From NCBI GenBank assembly GCA_903918555.1, contig CAIXEV010000134.1, positions 1 through 15,235 on the forward strand: a stretch of DNA of 15,235 bases, written 5' to 3'. Positions 1 to 6,985 of the stretch are shown here, in pieces. Both the position numbers and the translations under genes were made by a program. The notes under the pieces are model-generated. The model was not told where the DNA came from. It was given only the letters and a program-made list of their open reading frames with translations, and did no database searches. The number at the start of each line of letters is the position of its first letter. The stretch's first letter is position 1. This DNA is from an uncultured bacterium (GTDB lineage: Bacteria > Planctomycetota > Phycisphaerae > Phycisphaerales > SM1A02).

Positions 1-365
<365 letters not shown>

Positions 366-405
366 CAGCCAGCCCTATGCATTGCGTAGGGCTGGCTGCG
401 TTTTT
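366..405 (+). terminator. Intrinsic terminator of the 16S transcript
   Basis: A perfect 12-bp stem (366-377 pairing with 387-398) can extend to 15 bp through a T-G wobble and two further pairs, leaving a 3-base loop (381-383). Two bases later comes a run of five T (401-405). GC-rich stem plus T tract is the classic Rho-independent design. It separates the 16S transcript from the regulator gene that follows. Confidence 0.9.
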
Positions 406-441
406 GAACACTCTGCCTTTGCCTCGTCCCTCGGGCCGCCG

Positions 442-451
442 CTTGCGCAAG
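442..451. repeat. 10-bp perfect palindrome upstream of the regulator gene
   Basis: CTTGCGCAAG is a perfect palindrome about 90 bases before the chosen start of the regulator gene, in the otherwise featureless stretch 406-542. LuxR/GerE-type proteins often bind short palindromes, so it could be an autoregulatory operator. One copy was noticed and the link is only a guess. No convincing promoter was recognised in this stretch. Confidence 0.25.
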
Positions 452-542
452 ACCCGATGGGGTGTATCAGCGGGTGAAACTGGCGTGCCCCGGCGATTCC
501 GCATCGACCGGCGCCGCAGTCGGCGCCATCATTGAGGTTCGC

Positions 543-1385
543 ATGACTCGACATCCAACGATGACGCTCTCAATCGCGGACCCTGCCGTCGTGCGGGCGG
601 TTCGAGATCCCCTGACGCGTTCCGTGTTCGAGTTGGTTCGGCGATTTTCCAGGGCTGCGACGCCGACCGAGATCGGAAAGATCGCCGGGATCAAGGCCGC
701 AGAACTGCTGCGGGCGCTCGATCTCCTGGAGGAAGCGGGGGTTGTCGGGAAGAGGTCTGCCGCGGGCATCCGTCGCGAGCCAGCGTTCTATGCGTTGACC
801 GAGGCGATCATCGTGACCTTCGAGTCGTCCGACAAGGCGCAGGCCGCGATGGTCGAGGAGCTCGACCGCGTGATGGTCGAGCATGCCCGCGCCAGGATCA
901 AGGAGGCGCGCTATGTCCGCCCCGTTGGCGTGCCCGGCTTCCACTACCGATGCTATGTCCCGCTGCGGCTGACTGTTGAGGAGACCGCAGAGCTGAAGGA
1001 GATCATGCATCGGTTGCACCGCTTCACCGACAAGGTCTCGAGTCGGAAGCAGGTGTCCGATGATCTCGAGCCCCAGGATTGCAACTACCAGATGCAGGTC
1101 GATGTGGGGCCCGCCGCACCTGGGCTGCTTCCTCTTGCTTCGGTCGTTTTCGTCGCCTCGCGCGAAGCGCCGGCGGTCGGGAAACTCGTCGAGGAGCGGC
1201 GGCTGGATCGGCTCACCCCGCGCGAGAAGCAGGTTGCGGTCGCGCTTGCCCAGGGGCGGAGCAGGCCGGAAATCGCGGTCCAGCTTGGGTTGTCCGTCAA
1301 CACCGTCGCGTCCGTTGGAAAGCGCGTGTACGCGAAGCTCGGCGTCTCGCGCCGCGCGGAACTTGCCGCCCGATTGCACACCTGA
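543..1385 (+). CDS. Two-headed transcriptional regulator: ArsR-like winged helix plus C-terminal LuxR-type HTH
   Basis: A predicted 280-residue DNA-binding protein. Residues ~18-87 look like an ArsR-type winged helix: a DPLTRSVFELV opening, the helix pair PTEIGKIAGI and KAAELLRALDLLEEAG, then a basic wing running to FYALTE. Residues ~88-215 resemble the effector part that follows such domains (helical, then a Tyr/His-rich strand and LTVEETAELKEI). Residues 222-280 are a LuxR/GerE HTH with LTPREKQVAVALAQGRS and the recognition stretch LSVNTVASVGKRVYAKL. Start: the reading frame opens at GTG 462, but ATG 543 has GAGG at 534-537 five bases upstream and begins just ahead of the conserved domain, so it is preferred. 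No receiver or PAS domain is visible. The nearest downstream target is the cbb3 oxidase operon, 300 bases away, but regulation of that operon is inferred from position only. The ligand is unknown. Confidence 0.85.
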   Translation: MTRHPTMTLSIADPAVVRAVRDPLTRSVFELVRRFSRAATPTEIGKIAGIKAAELLRALDLLEEAGVVGKRSAAGIRREPAFYALTEAIIVTFESSDKAQAAMVEELDRVMVEHARARIKEARYVRPVGVPGFHYRCYVPLRLTVEETAELKEIMHRLHRFTDKVSSRKQVSDDLEPQDCNYQMQVDVGPAAPGLLPLASVVFVASREAPAVGKLVEERRLDRLTPREKQVAVALAQGRSRPEIAVQLGLSVNTVASVGKRVYAKLGVSRRAELAARLHT

Positions 1386-1467
1386 GGCGTCGGACCGCAC
1401 CCGGTGTTCCCGGGCGCTTGTTGCCGCGGATCGAATGGGGTGTTCGCCTCCAATGGAATGGCTCCCC

Positions 1468-1504
1468 TTGCAATCACGGAAACACCGATGTATATGTCCG
1501 TGAT
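1468..1504 (+). promoter_or_regulatory. Candidate promoter of the cco operon with an overlapping inverted repeat
   Basis: TTGCAA (1468-1473) and TATATG (1491-1496) are separated by 17 bases, a reasonable sigma-70-like pair (4/6 matches each) in the most AT-rich part of the 1386-1685 gap. An 8-bp perfect inverted repeat, ATCACGGA (1473-1480) and TCCGTGAT (1497-1504), brackets the spacer and -10. Such a layout suits a dimeric regulator that blocks or modulates this promoter. It is not an FNR-type TTGAT-N4-ATCAA site. A start near 1503 would give a ~180-base leader before ccoNO. Confidence 0.4.
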
Positions 1505-1630
1505 CGGGCTCTGGATCGAGTCCCGCTGAACCATCTCTCGTCTCGGGGACGCCTCGCATGGGTCGCCTGGAAAACACGGAGAAACAGGTTTGGATTTCCG
1601 CAATGCGCGGAGATAGAGGAAGCACACGGA
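1475..1630. repeat. CACGGA elements in the intergenic gap before ccoNO
   Basis: CACGGA occurs at 1475-1480, 1575-1580 and 1625-1630, with the complement TCCGTG at 1497-1502. The three direct copies are spaced exactly 100 and 50 bases apart, each followed by an A- or G-rich extension (AAAC, GAAAC, ACG). A random hexamer of this composition would be expected well under once in both strands of a 300-base gap, so these may be regulator half-sites. The rest of the gap (1386-1685) holds no gene I can support. Confidence 0.3.
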
Positions 1631-1655
1631 ACGCGGGCCCTCGATCCACCCGCAG

Positions 1656-1671
1656 GGCGCCAATGGGCGCC
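1656..1671 (+). promoter_or_regulatory. GC hairpin immediately before the ccoNO ribosome binding site
   Basis: GGCGCC at 1656-1661 and again at 1666-1671 can pair into a 6-bp stem with an AATG loop. It directly abuts the Shine-Dalgarno GAAGGA at 1672-1677, which sits 8 bases before the ATG at 1686. It may tune translation initiation or mRNA stability. A similar pair precedes the regulator gene (510-515 and 522-527). Confidence 0.3.
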
Positions 1672-1685
1672 GAAGGACTCTTGCG

Positions 1686-4013
1686 ATGGCCGGTTCAGCG
1701 ACCCTGCACTCGAGCGATGACCACAGCCGGACGAACGCCACGCCGGTGGCGTTGGAGCGGTTCAGCTACGACGACGCGATCGTCCGCAGCTTCATGATGG
1801 CGTCGGTGGGCTGGGGGATCGTCGGCATGCTCGTCGGCGTGATCGCGGCGCTGCAGCTCGCCGACCCGCGGTTCAACCTCGGCCTCGAGTGGCTGAGCTT
1901 CGGCCGCATCCGGCCGCTCCACACGAACGCGGTCATCTTCGCCTTCGCGGGCAACGCGATCTTCGCCGCCGTCTACTACTCGTCGCAGCGGCTGCTCAAG
2001 ACGCGCATGTTCAGCGACCTTCTGTCGCGCGCGCATTTCTGGGGATGGCAGGCGATCATCGTCGCCGCGGCGATCACGCTTCCCCTCGGATTCACGCAGG
2101 GGAAGGAGTACGCCGAGCTCGAGTGGCCGATCGACATCGCGGTCGTCTGCGTCTGGGTCGTGTTCGCGGTCAACTTCCTCGGCACGATCGTGGTGCGCCG
2201 CGAGCGCCACCTCTATGTCGCGATCTGGTTCTACATCGCGACCGTGATCGCGATCGCGGTCCTCTACATCTTCAACAACCTCGTGATGCCGGCCGGCTGG
2301 CTGCGCTCGTACTCGATCTATGCGGGCGCCCAGGACGCGTTCATGCAGTGGTGGTACGGCCACAACGCCGTCGCGTTCTTCCTGACGACGCCGTTCCTCG
2401 GCCTGATGTACTACTTCCTGCCGAAGGCCGCGGAGAAGCCCGTCTTCTCGTACCGCCTCTCGATCGTGCACTTCTGGAGCCTGGTGTTCCTCTACATCTG
2501 GGCGGGCCCGCACCACCTTCACTACACGGCGCTGCCCGAGTGGGCGTCGACGCTCGGCATGCTCTTCAGCGTGATGCTGTGGATGCCCTCGTGGGGCGGC
2601 ATGCTCAACGGCCTCCTCACGCTGCGCGGCGCGTGGAACCGCGTTGCGACCGACCCGGTGCTGAAGTTCTTCGTCGTCGGCATCACCTTCTACGGGATGT
2701 CGACCTTCGAGGGACCGCTGCTCTCGGTGAAGAGCGTGAACGCGCTCAGCCACTACACCGACTGGACCATCGCGCATGTGCACGGCGGCGCGCTCGGCTG
2801 GGTCGGCTTCATGTGCTTCGGCATGTTCTACTGGCTTGCGCCGCGGCTCTTCCAGGCCCCGATCGCGAGGCCTTCGTGGGTCGGCCTCCACTTCTGGACG
2901 GCGACCATCGGCATCCTGCTCTACATCGGCGCGATCTACTGGGCGGGACTGTCGCAGGGCCTCATGTGGCGCGCGTTCGACCAGGACGGCATGCTGCAGT
3001 ACCCCGACTTCATCGAGACGGTGCATGTGCTGATCCCGTTCTACTGGATCCGCGTCGTCGGCGGCACGCTCTACCTCGCGGGCACCGTGCTGATGGCCGC
3101 GAACCTCGCGCTCACCTGGATGAACCGCCCCGCGCGCTACGACGAGCCGGTCTTCGAGGCGGCGCCGCTCTCGAAGGGATTCCGCGAGCCGCCGATTCCG
3201 GGCTCGGACCTTCCGCCGACCTATGTGCTCGAGATCGGCCGCAAGCTCGATGTGTTCGCGCAGCTGCGCTGGCACCGCAAGTACGAGGGCCTGCCGGTCA
3301 TCTTCACGATCCTCGTGGCGATCGGCGTGGTCGTCGCGAGCCTCGGCGAGATCGTGCCGCTGTTCGCGCGCAAGTCCGACATCGCGCGCATCGCGGCCGT
3401 CGAGCCGTACACGCCGCTCGAGCTCGTCGGCCGCGACATCTACATCTCCGAGGGCTGCGCGAACTGCCACTCGCAGATGATCCGCCCCTTGCGCGCCGAG
3501 ACCGAGCGCTACGGCGAGTACTCGAAGCCCGGCGAGTTCGTCTTCGACCATCCGTTCCTGTGGGGCTCGCGCCGCGTCGGCCCCGACCTCGCGCGCACGG
3601 GCCGCAAGATCCCGTCGCCGCTCTGGCACATCCGCCACCTCAACGCGCCGGTCGACACGAGCCCGGGCTCGATCATGCCGCCGTACCCGCATCTCCTCGG
3701 GAAGCCGCTCGACTTCGCGCAGGCGCACGCGTCGGTGGCGGCGATGCAGGCGCTCGGCGTTCCGTACAGCGACAAGGTCGTGGCCGAAGCCGAGGCGCTC
3801 GCGCGCGTTCAGGCGGACGCGATCGAGGCGCAGATCACGGCCGAGGCCGGCAAGCCCATGGGCATCGCCGACCGGAGGGTGGTGGCGCTCGTCGCCTATC
3901 TGATGCGGCTCGGCACCGACATCTACCGGCCGGCGCCGGAGGAGAGGTCGGCGGCGCCCACCGGCATCGCGACCAGCGCGAAGGCCGACCGCGCGGAAGC
4001 GGGGCAGGAGTGA
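1686..4013 (+). CDS. ccoNO: cbb3-type cytochrome c oxidase, fused subunits I and II (CcoN-CcoO)
   Basis: A 775-residue fusion of the catalytic heme-copper subunit and the monoheme cytochrome c subunit of a cbb3 oxidase, which reduces O2 to water at the cytoplasmic membrane with high oxygen affinity. Residues ~1-510 are CcoN, a multi-helix membrane domain with the expected metal ligands: H79 (RPLHTN), H226 (WWYGHN), H276-H277 (GPHHLH), H364 and H366 (AHVHGG). After a linker, a new membrane anchor at ~534-560 (VIFTILVAIGVVVASLGEIV) opens CcoO. CcoO carries heme-c motif CANCH (591-595), SQMIRPL, and the axial Met of MPPYPHL (M664). Length matches CcoN plus CcoO joined without a second start. GAAGGA lies 8 bases upstream of the ATG. 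The stop overlaps the ccoQ start (TGATG). Fused CcoNO proteins are known from planctomycetes and Bacteroidetes, so the fusion is genuine and not a missed stop. Confidence 0.97.
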   Translation: MAGSATLHSSDDHSRTNATPVALERFSYDDAIVRSFMMASVGWGIVGMLVGVIAALQLADPRFNLGLEWLSFGRIRPLHTNAVIFAFAGNAIFAAVYYSSQRLLKTRMFSDLLSRAHFWGWQAIIVAAAITLPLGFTQGKEYAELEWPIDIAVVCVWVVFAVNFLGTIVVRRERHLYVAIWFYIATVIAIAVLYIFNNLVMPAGWLRSYSIYAGAQDAFMQWWYGHNAVAFFLTTPFLGLMYYFLPKAAEKPVFSYRLSIVHFWSLVFLYIWAGPHHLHYTALPEWASTLGMLFSVMLWMPSWGGMLNGLLTLRGAWNRVATDPVLKFFVVGITFYGMSTFEGPLLSVKSVNALSHYTDWTIAHVHGGALGWVGFMCFGMFYWLAPRLFQAPIARPSWVGLHFWTATIGILLYIGAIYWAGLSQGLMWRAFDQDGMLQYPDFIETVHVLIPFYWIRVVGGTLYLAGTVLMAANLALTWMNRPARYDEPVFEAAPLSKGFREPPIPGSDLPPTYVLEIGRKLDVFAQLRWHRKYEGLPVIFTILVAIGVVVASLGEIVPLFARKSDIARIAAVEPYTPLELVGRDIYISEGCANCHSQMIRPLRAETERYGEYSKPGEFVFDHPFLWGSRRVGPDLARTGRKIPSPLWHIRHLNAPVDTSPGSIMPPYPHLLGKPLDFAQAHASVAAMQALGVPYSDKVVAEAEALARVQADAIEAQITAEAGKPMGIADRRVVALVAYLMRLGTDIYRPAPEERSAAPTGIATSAKADRAEAGQE

Positions 4014-4228
4014 TGCGCGCCTTCCCCACGATGCTCGCCGAGCTCAGCTGGCCGGAGATCTCGCTGATCTTCTTCCTCGGGCTCTTCATCGCGATCGTCG
4101 TCCGGCTCGCGCTCTCGCGCTCGAGGCGCTGGCAGCAGGACGCGCGCATTCCGCTCGATGACAACACGCCCGTCGACGACCGGTCGCGGCGCGGAGATGC
4201 GAAGGACGGAGCAAACCGCCATGCATGA
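4013..4228 (+). CDS. ccoQ: CcoQ/FixQ-like small oxidase subunit
   Basis: A 71-residue protein with one membrane helix (about residues 15-35, ISLIFFLGLFIAIVVRLAL), then a basic stretch and the short cytoplasmic tail ARIPLDD typical of CcoQ/FixQ. In characterised systems CcoQ stabilises the assembled cbb3 complex and is not catalytic. The ATG overlaps the ccoNO stop by one base. The ribosome binding site GGCAGGAG lies within the end of ccoNO, which indicates translational coupling. The tail after PLDD is longer and more charged than in many CcoQ proteins. Identification rests on position, size and the PLDD tail. Confidence 0.85.
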   Translation: MRAFPTMLAELSWPEISLIFFLGLFIAIVVRLALSRSRRWQQDARIPLDDNTPVDDRSRRGDAKDGANRHA

Positions 4229-4877
4229 CGGAAACACGACGGGACCGCGGGCGGCGAACGAGCCGCGCATCCTCGGCCACGACTGCGACGGCATCCGCGA
4301 GTACGACAACCCCATGCCGTTCTGGTGGGGCGCGATCTTCTGGGCGTCGATCATCCTCTCGGTGCCGTACTTCGCCTTCTACCACTTCGGCGGGGTCGGC
4401 GAGAGCGTCGTGGCGAGCTACGAGGGCGAGGTCGGCGCGTTCTACGAGATGCAGGCCGCGAAGCTCGGCGACCTCAAGCCCGACGACGGCACGATCCTGT
4501 CGCTCTCGCACGACGAGAAGAAGATGCTCGCGGGCCGCAACATGTTCAAGGCCAACTGCGGCGCGTGCCATGCGCCGGACGGCGGCGGCAAGACCGGGCC
4601 GAACCTCACCGACGACTCGTACATCAATGTGCGCGAGCCGAAGGACATCTTCAAGGTCGTGCGCGACGGCGTGGTGTCGAAGGGCATGCCCGAGTGGAAG
4701 AGGCGATTCAGCGAGCCGCAGCTCGTGCTGCTCGCCGCGTATGTCGCGAGCCTGCGCGGCACGACGCCGGCGTCGCCGCGCGAGCCGCAGGGCGAGAGGG
4801 TCGGGCCGTGGACGGAGGTCGCCGGAGCGGTGGCGGATGGTCCGGGCGGAATCGAACGCGCATCGCGCGGGGAGTGA
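4221..4877 (+). CDS. ccoP: CcoP-like membrane cytochrome c subunit with a single heme
   Basis: A 218-residue membrane-anchored cytochrome c, the electron-entry subunit of the cbb3 oxidase. The N-terminus has the CcoP signature DGIREYDNPMPFWW, then one membrane helix (~residues 34-55). The heme motif CGACH is at 113-117, followed by GPNLTDDSY, and the axial Met is likely M156 in KGMPEW. Standard CcoP has two CXXCH motifs and about 300 residues; only one is present here, and the C-terminal 40 residues are Pro/Gly/Glu-rich and look disordered. The ATG at 4221 is chosen over earlier in-frame starts because GGAG (4208-4211) sits nine bases upstream and the CcoP signature follows. The start overlaps the ccoQ stop by eight bases. 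CcoN/O/P context makes the call firm despite the missing heme. Confidence 0.92.
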   Translation: MHDGNTTGPRAANEPRILGHDCDGIREYDNPMPFWWGAIFWASIILSVPYFAFYHFGGVGESVVASYEGEVGAFYEMQAAKLGDLKPDDGTILSLSHDEKKMLAGRNMFKANCGACHAPDGGGKTGPNLTDDSYINVREPKDIFKVVRDGVVSKGMPEWKRRFSEPQLVLLAAYVASLRGTTPASPREPQGERVGPWTEVAGAVADGPGGIERASRGE

Positions 4878-4880
4878 ACC

Positions 4881-6458
4881 GTGGAGCTTCCCGTTCTCAA
4901 CAACACCCCGGGGTCCAGCGTGGCGCAGGACCCGTTCCTCAAGCCGGAAGGGCGCGTGCTCGCGACCCTCGAGGAGGACGGCCGTCGCCGCTGGGTGCGG
5001 CCGAAGCCGAGCGACGGGCCGTGGTGGAGGCGGCGGTTCGTCGCCGCATGGGCGCTGATCGCGATCTACACCTTTCTTCCGTGGGTGAGGATCGACGGGA
5101 TGCCCGCGGTGCTCCTCGACCTCGTCGAGCGGCGATTCGTCTTCTTCGGCTCGGTGTTTCGCCCGAACGAGACGCTGCTGTTCGGACTGCTGTCGCTCTC
5201 GGCGTTCGTCGGCATCTTCCTGCTCACCGCGGTCTACGGCCGCGTGTGGTGCGGCTGGGCGTGTCCGCAGACGGTGTATCTCGAGTTCGTCTATCGGCCG
5301 CTCGAGCGGCTGTTTCTCGGCCGCGCGGCGACCGACGCGAAGGCGACCGTCGCGGCGTGGCGGCGCGTCGCGATGTACGCGGCGTTCGTCGTGGTGTCGG
5401 CGCATCTTGCCAACACGCTCCTCGCGTGGTTCGTGGGCGCGGACCGGCTGACCGCGTGGATCTTCACGAGCTCGCCCGTCGCGCACCCTGTCGCGTTCGC
5501 GGTGTTCGCGGCGGTGACGCTGCTCATGCTGTTCGACTTCGCGTTCTTCCGCGAGCAGCTCTGCTCGCTCGTGTGCCCGTACGGCCGGTTCCAGTCGGCG
5601 CTGCTTGACAGGGATTCGCTGATCGTCGGGTACGACCGTCGGCGCGGCGAACCGCGTGGCAAGCAGGGAGGCAAGGCCGCGAAGCCGCGCGGATGCAGCG
5701 GCAAATGCGGCTGCGACGGGAAGGGCGGCTGCGGCAGCGGCGGCGCGTGCGACGGGAAGGACCACGCCGCTAGGGCGATCGCGCTTGCCGAGCCTGGTGC
5801 GCGCGGCGACTGCATCGACTGCCGGAAGTGCGTGACGACCTGCCCCGCGGGGATCGACATCCGCGACGGGCTGCAGCTCGAGTGCATCCAGTGCACGCAG
5901 TGCGTCGACGCATGCGACGGCGTGATGGAGAAGCTCGGCCGGCCGCGCGGGCTGATCCGCTACTCGTCGCAGCGCGAGATCGATGGCTCCACGCGCGCGG
6001 GGCCCCGCATGCGGCTCGTCGTGTATCCGACGCTGCTCGTGGTGCTCGTCGCCGGCGTGCTCGCGCTTGCGCTCAACCGCGCCTCTGCGTTCGTCGCCGT
6101 GCTTCGCACGCAGGGCATTCCGTACTCGGTGCATGCCAAGGCGACGGCGGACGAGCGCGTCGAGAGCATCGTGCGCCTGCGCGTCGACAACCGCACGCGC
6201 ACCGAGCGCACCTATAGGGTCGAGGGCGGCGAAGGCGTCGAGCTTGTGCGCGCCGAGCGCATCGCGGTCGCGGGCGACTCGAGCTCGGAGGTCGATGTCG
6301 TGGTGCGCAGTGCGCCCGATGCGTTCGTGCGCGGGCGCCGCGGCGTGACGCTGCGCGTGCGCGAGGAGCCGTCGGGCGAAGGCGCGTTCGACGGTCGCGT
6401 CGAGACGGCGGTGCTCGGTCCGCTGACGATCCAGCCGATCGCAGGAGGTAGTTCATGA
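4881..6458 (+). CDS. ccoG: CcoG/FixG/RdxA polyferredoxin, cbb3 oxidase assembly protein
   Basis: A 525-residue membrane iron-sulfur protein. In other bacteria CcoG reduces Cu(II) to Cu(I) for cbb3 assembly. Visible features: membrane helices with CGWACPQ (C124, C128) and CSLVCPYG (C228, C232); two 4Fe-4S motifs, CIDCRKCVTTCP (C311, C314, C317, C321) and CIQCTQCVDAC (C335, C338, C341, C345); another helix at ~375-395; and a C-terminal Ig-like FixG_C domain to ~520. The unusual part is an insertion at ~262-300 between the membrane part and the ferredoxin part, rich in Gly, Lys and Cys (C272, C276, C278, C284, C290). Ordinary family members have a short basic linker there. The start is GTG 4881, three bases after the ccoP stop, with GGGGAG six bases upstream. 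Confidence 0.95.
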   Translation: MELPVLNNTPGSSVAQDPFLKPEGRVLATLEEDGRRRWVRPKPSDGPWWRRRFVAAWALIAIYTFLPWVRIDGMPAVLLDLVERRFVFFGSVFRPNETLLFGLLSLSAFVGIFLLTAVYGRVWCGWACPQTVYLEFVYRPLERLFLGRAATDAKATVAAWRRVAMYAAFVVVSAHLANTLLAWFVGADRLTAWIFTSSPVAHPVAFAVFAAVTLLMLFDFAFFREQLCSLVCPYGRFQSALLDRDSLIVGYDRRRGEPRGKQGGKAAKPRGCSGKCGCDGKGGCGSGGACDGKDHAARAIALAEPGARGDCIDCRKCVTTCPAGIDIRDGLQLECIQCTQCVDACDGVMEKLGRPRGLIRYSSQREIDGSTRAGPRMRLVVYPTLLVVLVAGVLALALNRASAFVAVLRTQGIPYSVHAKATADERVESIVRLRVDNRTRTERTYRVEGGEGVELVRAERIAVAGDSSSEVDVVVRSAPDAFVRGRRGVTLRVREEPSGEGAFDGRVETAVLGPLTIQPIAGGSS

Positions 6459-6985
6459 GCGGTGTCCGGATCCCTGTCCGTGTCGGCGCGTGGATGGCGG
6501 CGAACCGCTGGATGCTTGTTCCGATCGCGCTCCTCGGGTTCACCGTGACCGTGGCGACCGTGACCGTCATGAGCGCCGTGGTGGGGCATCCGCTCGGCGC
6601 GGAGCCGGCGTACGACCGCAAGGCCGCGAACTTCGACGCCGAACGCGCGCAGCGCCTCGAGAACGAGCGGCTTCGCTGGGTGGTGACGCCCGAGGTGTCG
6701 TCGCATGGCGCGCGGCGTTCGGTGGCGATCCGCGTCGAGGACAAGCACGCGGCGCGCATCGACGCGACGCGCGTGACGGTCGAGTGCATTCCGGTCGTCG
6801 ACGCTGGCGCGCGCGTCGAGGTCGAGCTTGCGCGAAGCGGCCCGGGCGAGTTCAGCGGCGGCTTCGAGTCGGCGGTGGGCGGGCAGTGGGAGTTCCGCGT
6901 TGCGGTCGAGGACGACGGCGTCCGCTACACCGACGCGTTCCGGCGGTTCCTGTCGCCTCTGGGCGGCGGAGGCGGGCATGGCTGA
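6455..6985 (+). CDS. ccoH: FixH/CcoH family oxidase assembly protein
   Basis: A 176-residue protein with one N-terminal membrane helix (~17-44, including WMLVPIALLGFTVTVATVTV) and a periplasmic domain of alternating strands ending GQWEFRVAVEDDG, the usual FixH ending. CcoH is needed for stable cbb3 assembly in characterised species. A strong ribosome binding site AGGAGGT (6443-6449) sits five bases before the ATG, and the start overlaps the ccoG stop as ATGA. The C-terminus ends in a Gly run (GGGGGHG). Sequence conservation in this family is low, so the call leans partly on position and topology. Confidence 0.88.
   Translation: MSGVRIPVRVGAWMAANRWMLVPIALLGFTVTVATVTVMSAVVGHPLGAEPAYDRKAANFDAERAQRLENERLRWVVTPEVSSHGARRSVAIRVEDKHAARIDATRVTVECIPVVDAGARVEVELARSGPGEFSGGFESAVGGQWEFRVAVEDDGVRYTDAFRRFLSPLGGGGGHG

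Noticed and set aside
1468..1504. FNR/Anr box for oxygen control of the cbb3 operon
   Set aside because: No TTGAT-N4-ATCAA-like sequence was found in 1386-1685; the inverted repeat present has a different sequence and spacing.
570..1649. Long minus-strand open frame opposite the regulator
   Set aside because: It mirrors the regulator gene in a GC-rich frame, is Arg/Asp/His-rich without domain features, and has no ribosome binding site. The plus-strand protein has two recognisable domains.
1695..3728. 677-codon minus-strand open frame opposite ccoNO
   Set aside because: Composition is dominated by Arg, Glu, Asp, His and Ala, as expected for the antisense of a high-GC gene. The plus strand encodes clear CcoN and CcoO motifs.
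1686..4013. ccoN and ccoO as two genes joined by a sequencing error
   Set aside because: The frame is continuous through the linker with no internal start having a ribosome binding site that I could see, and fused CcoNO proteins are known in this part of the bacterial tree.
4086..6134. 682-codon minus-strand open frame opposite ccoP and ccoG
   Set aside because: A shadow of third-position GC bias. It spans two real genes with all expected cofactor motifs on the other strand.
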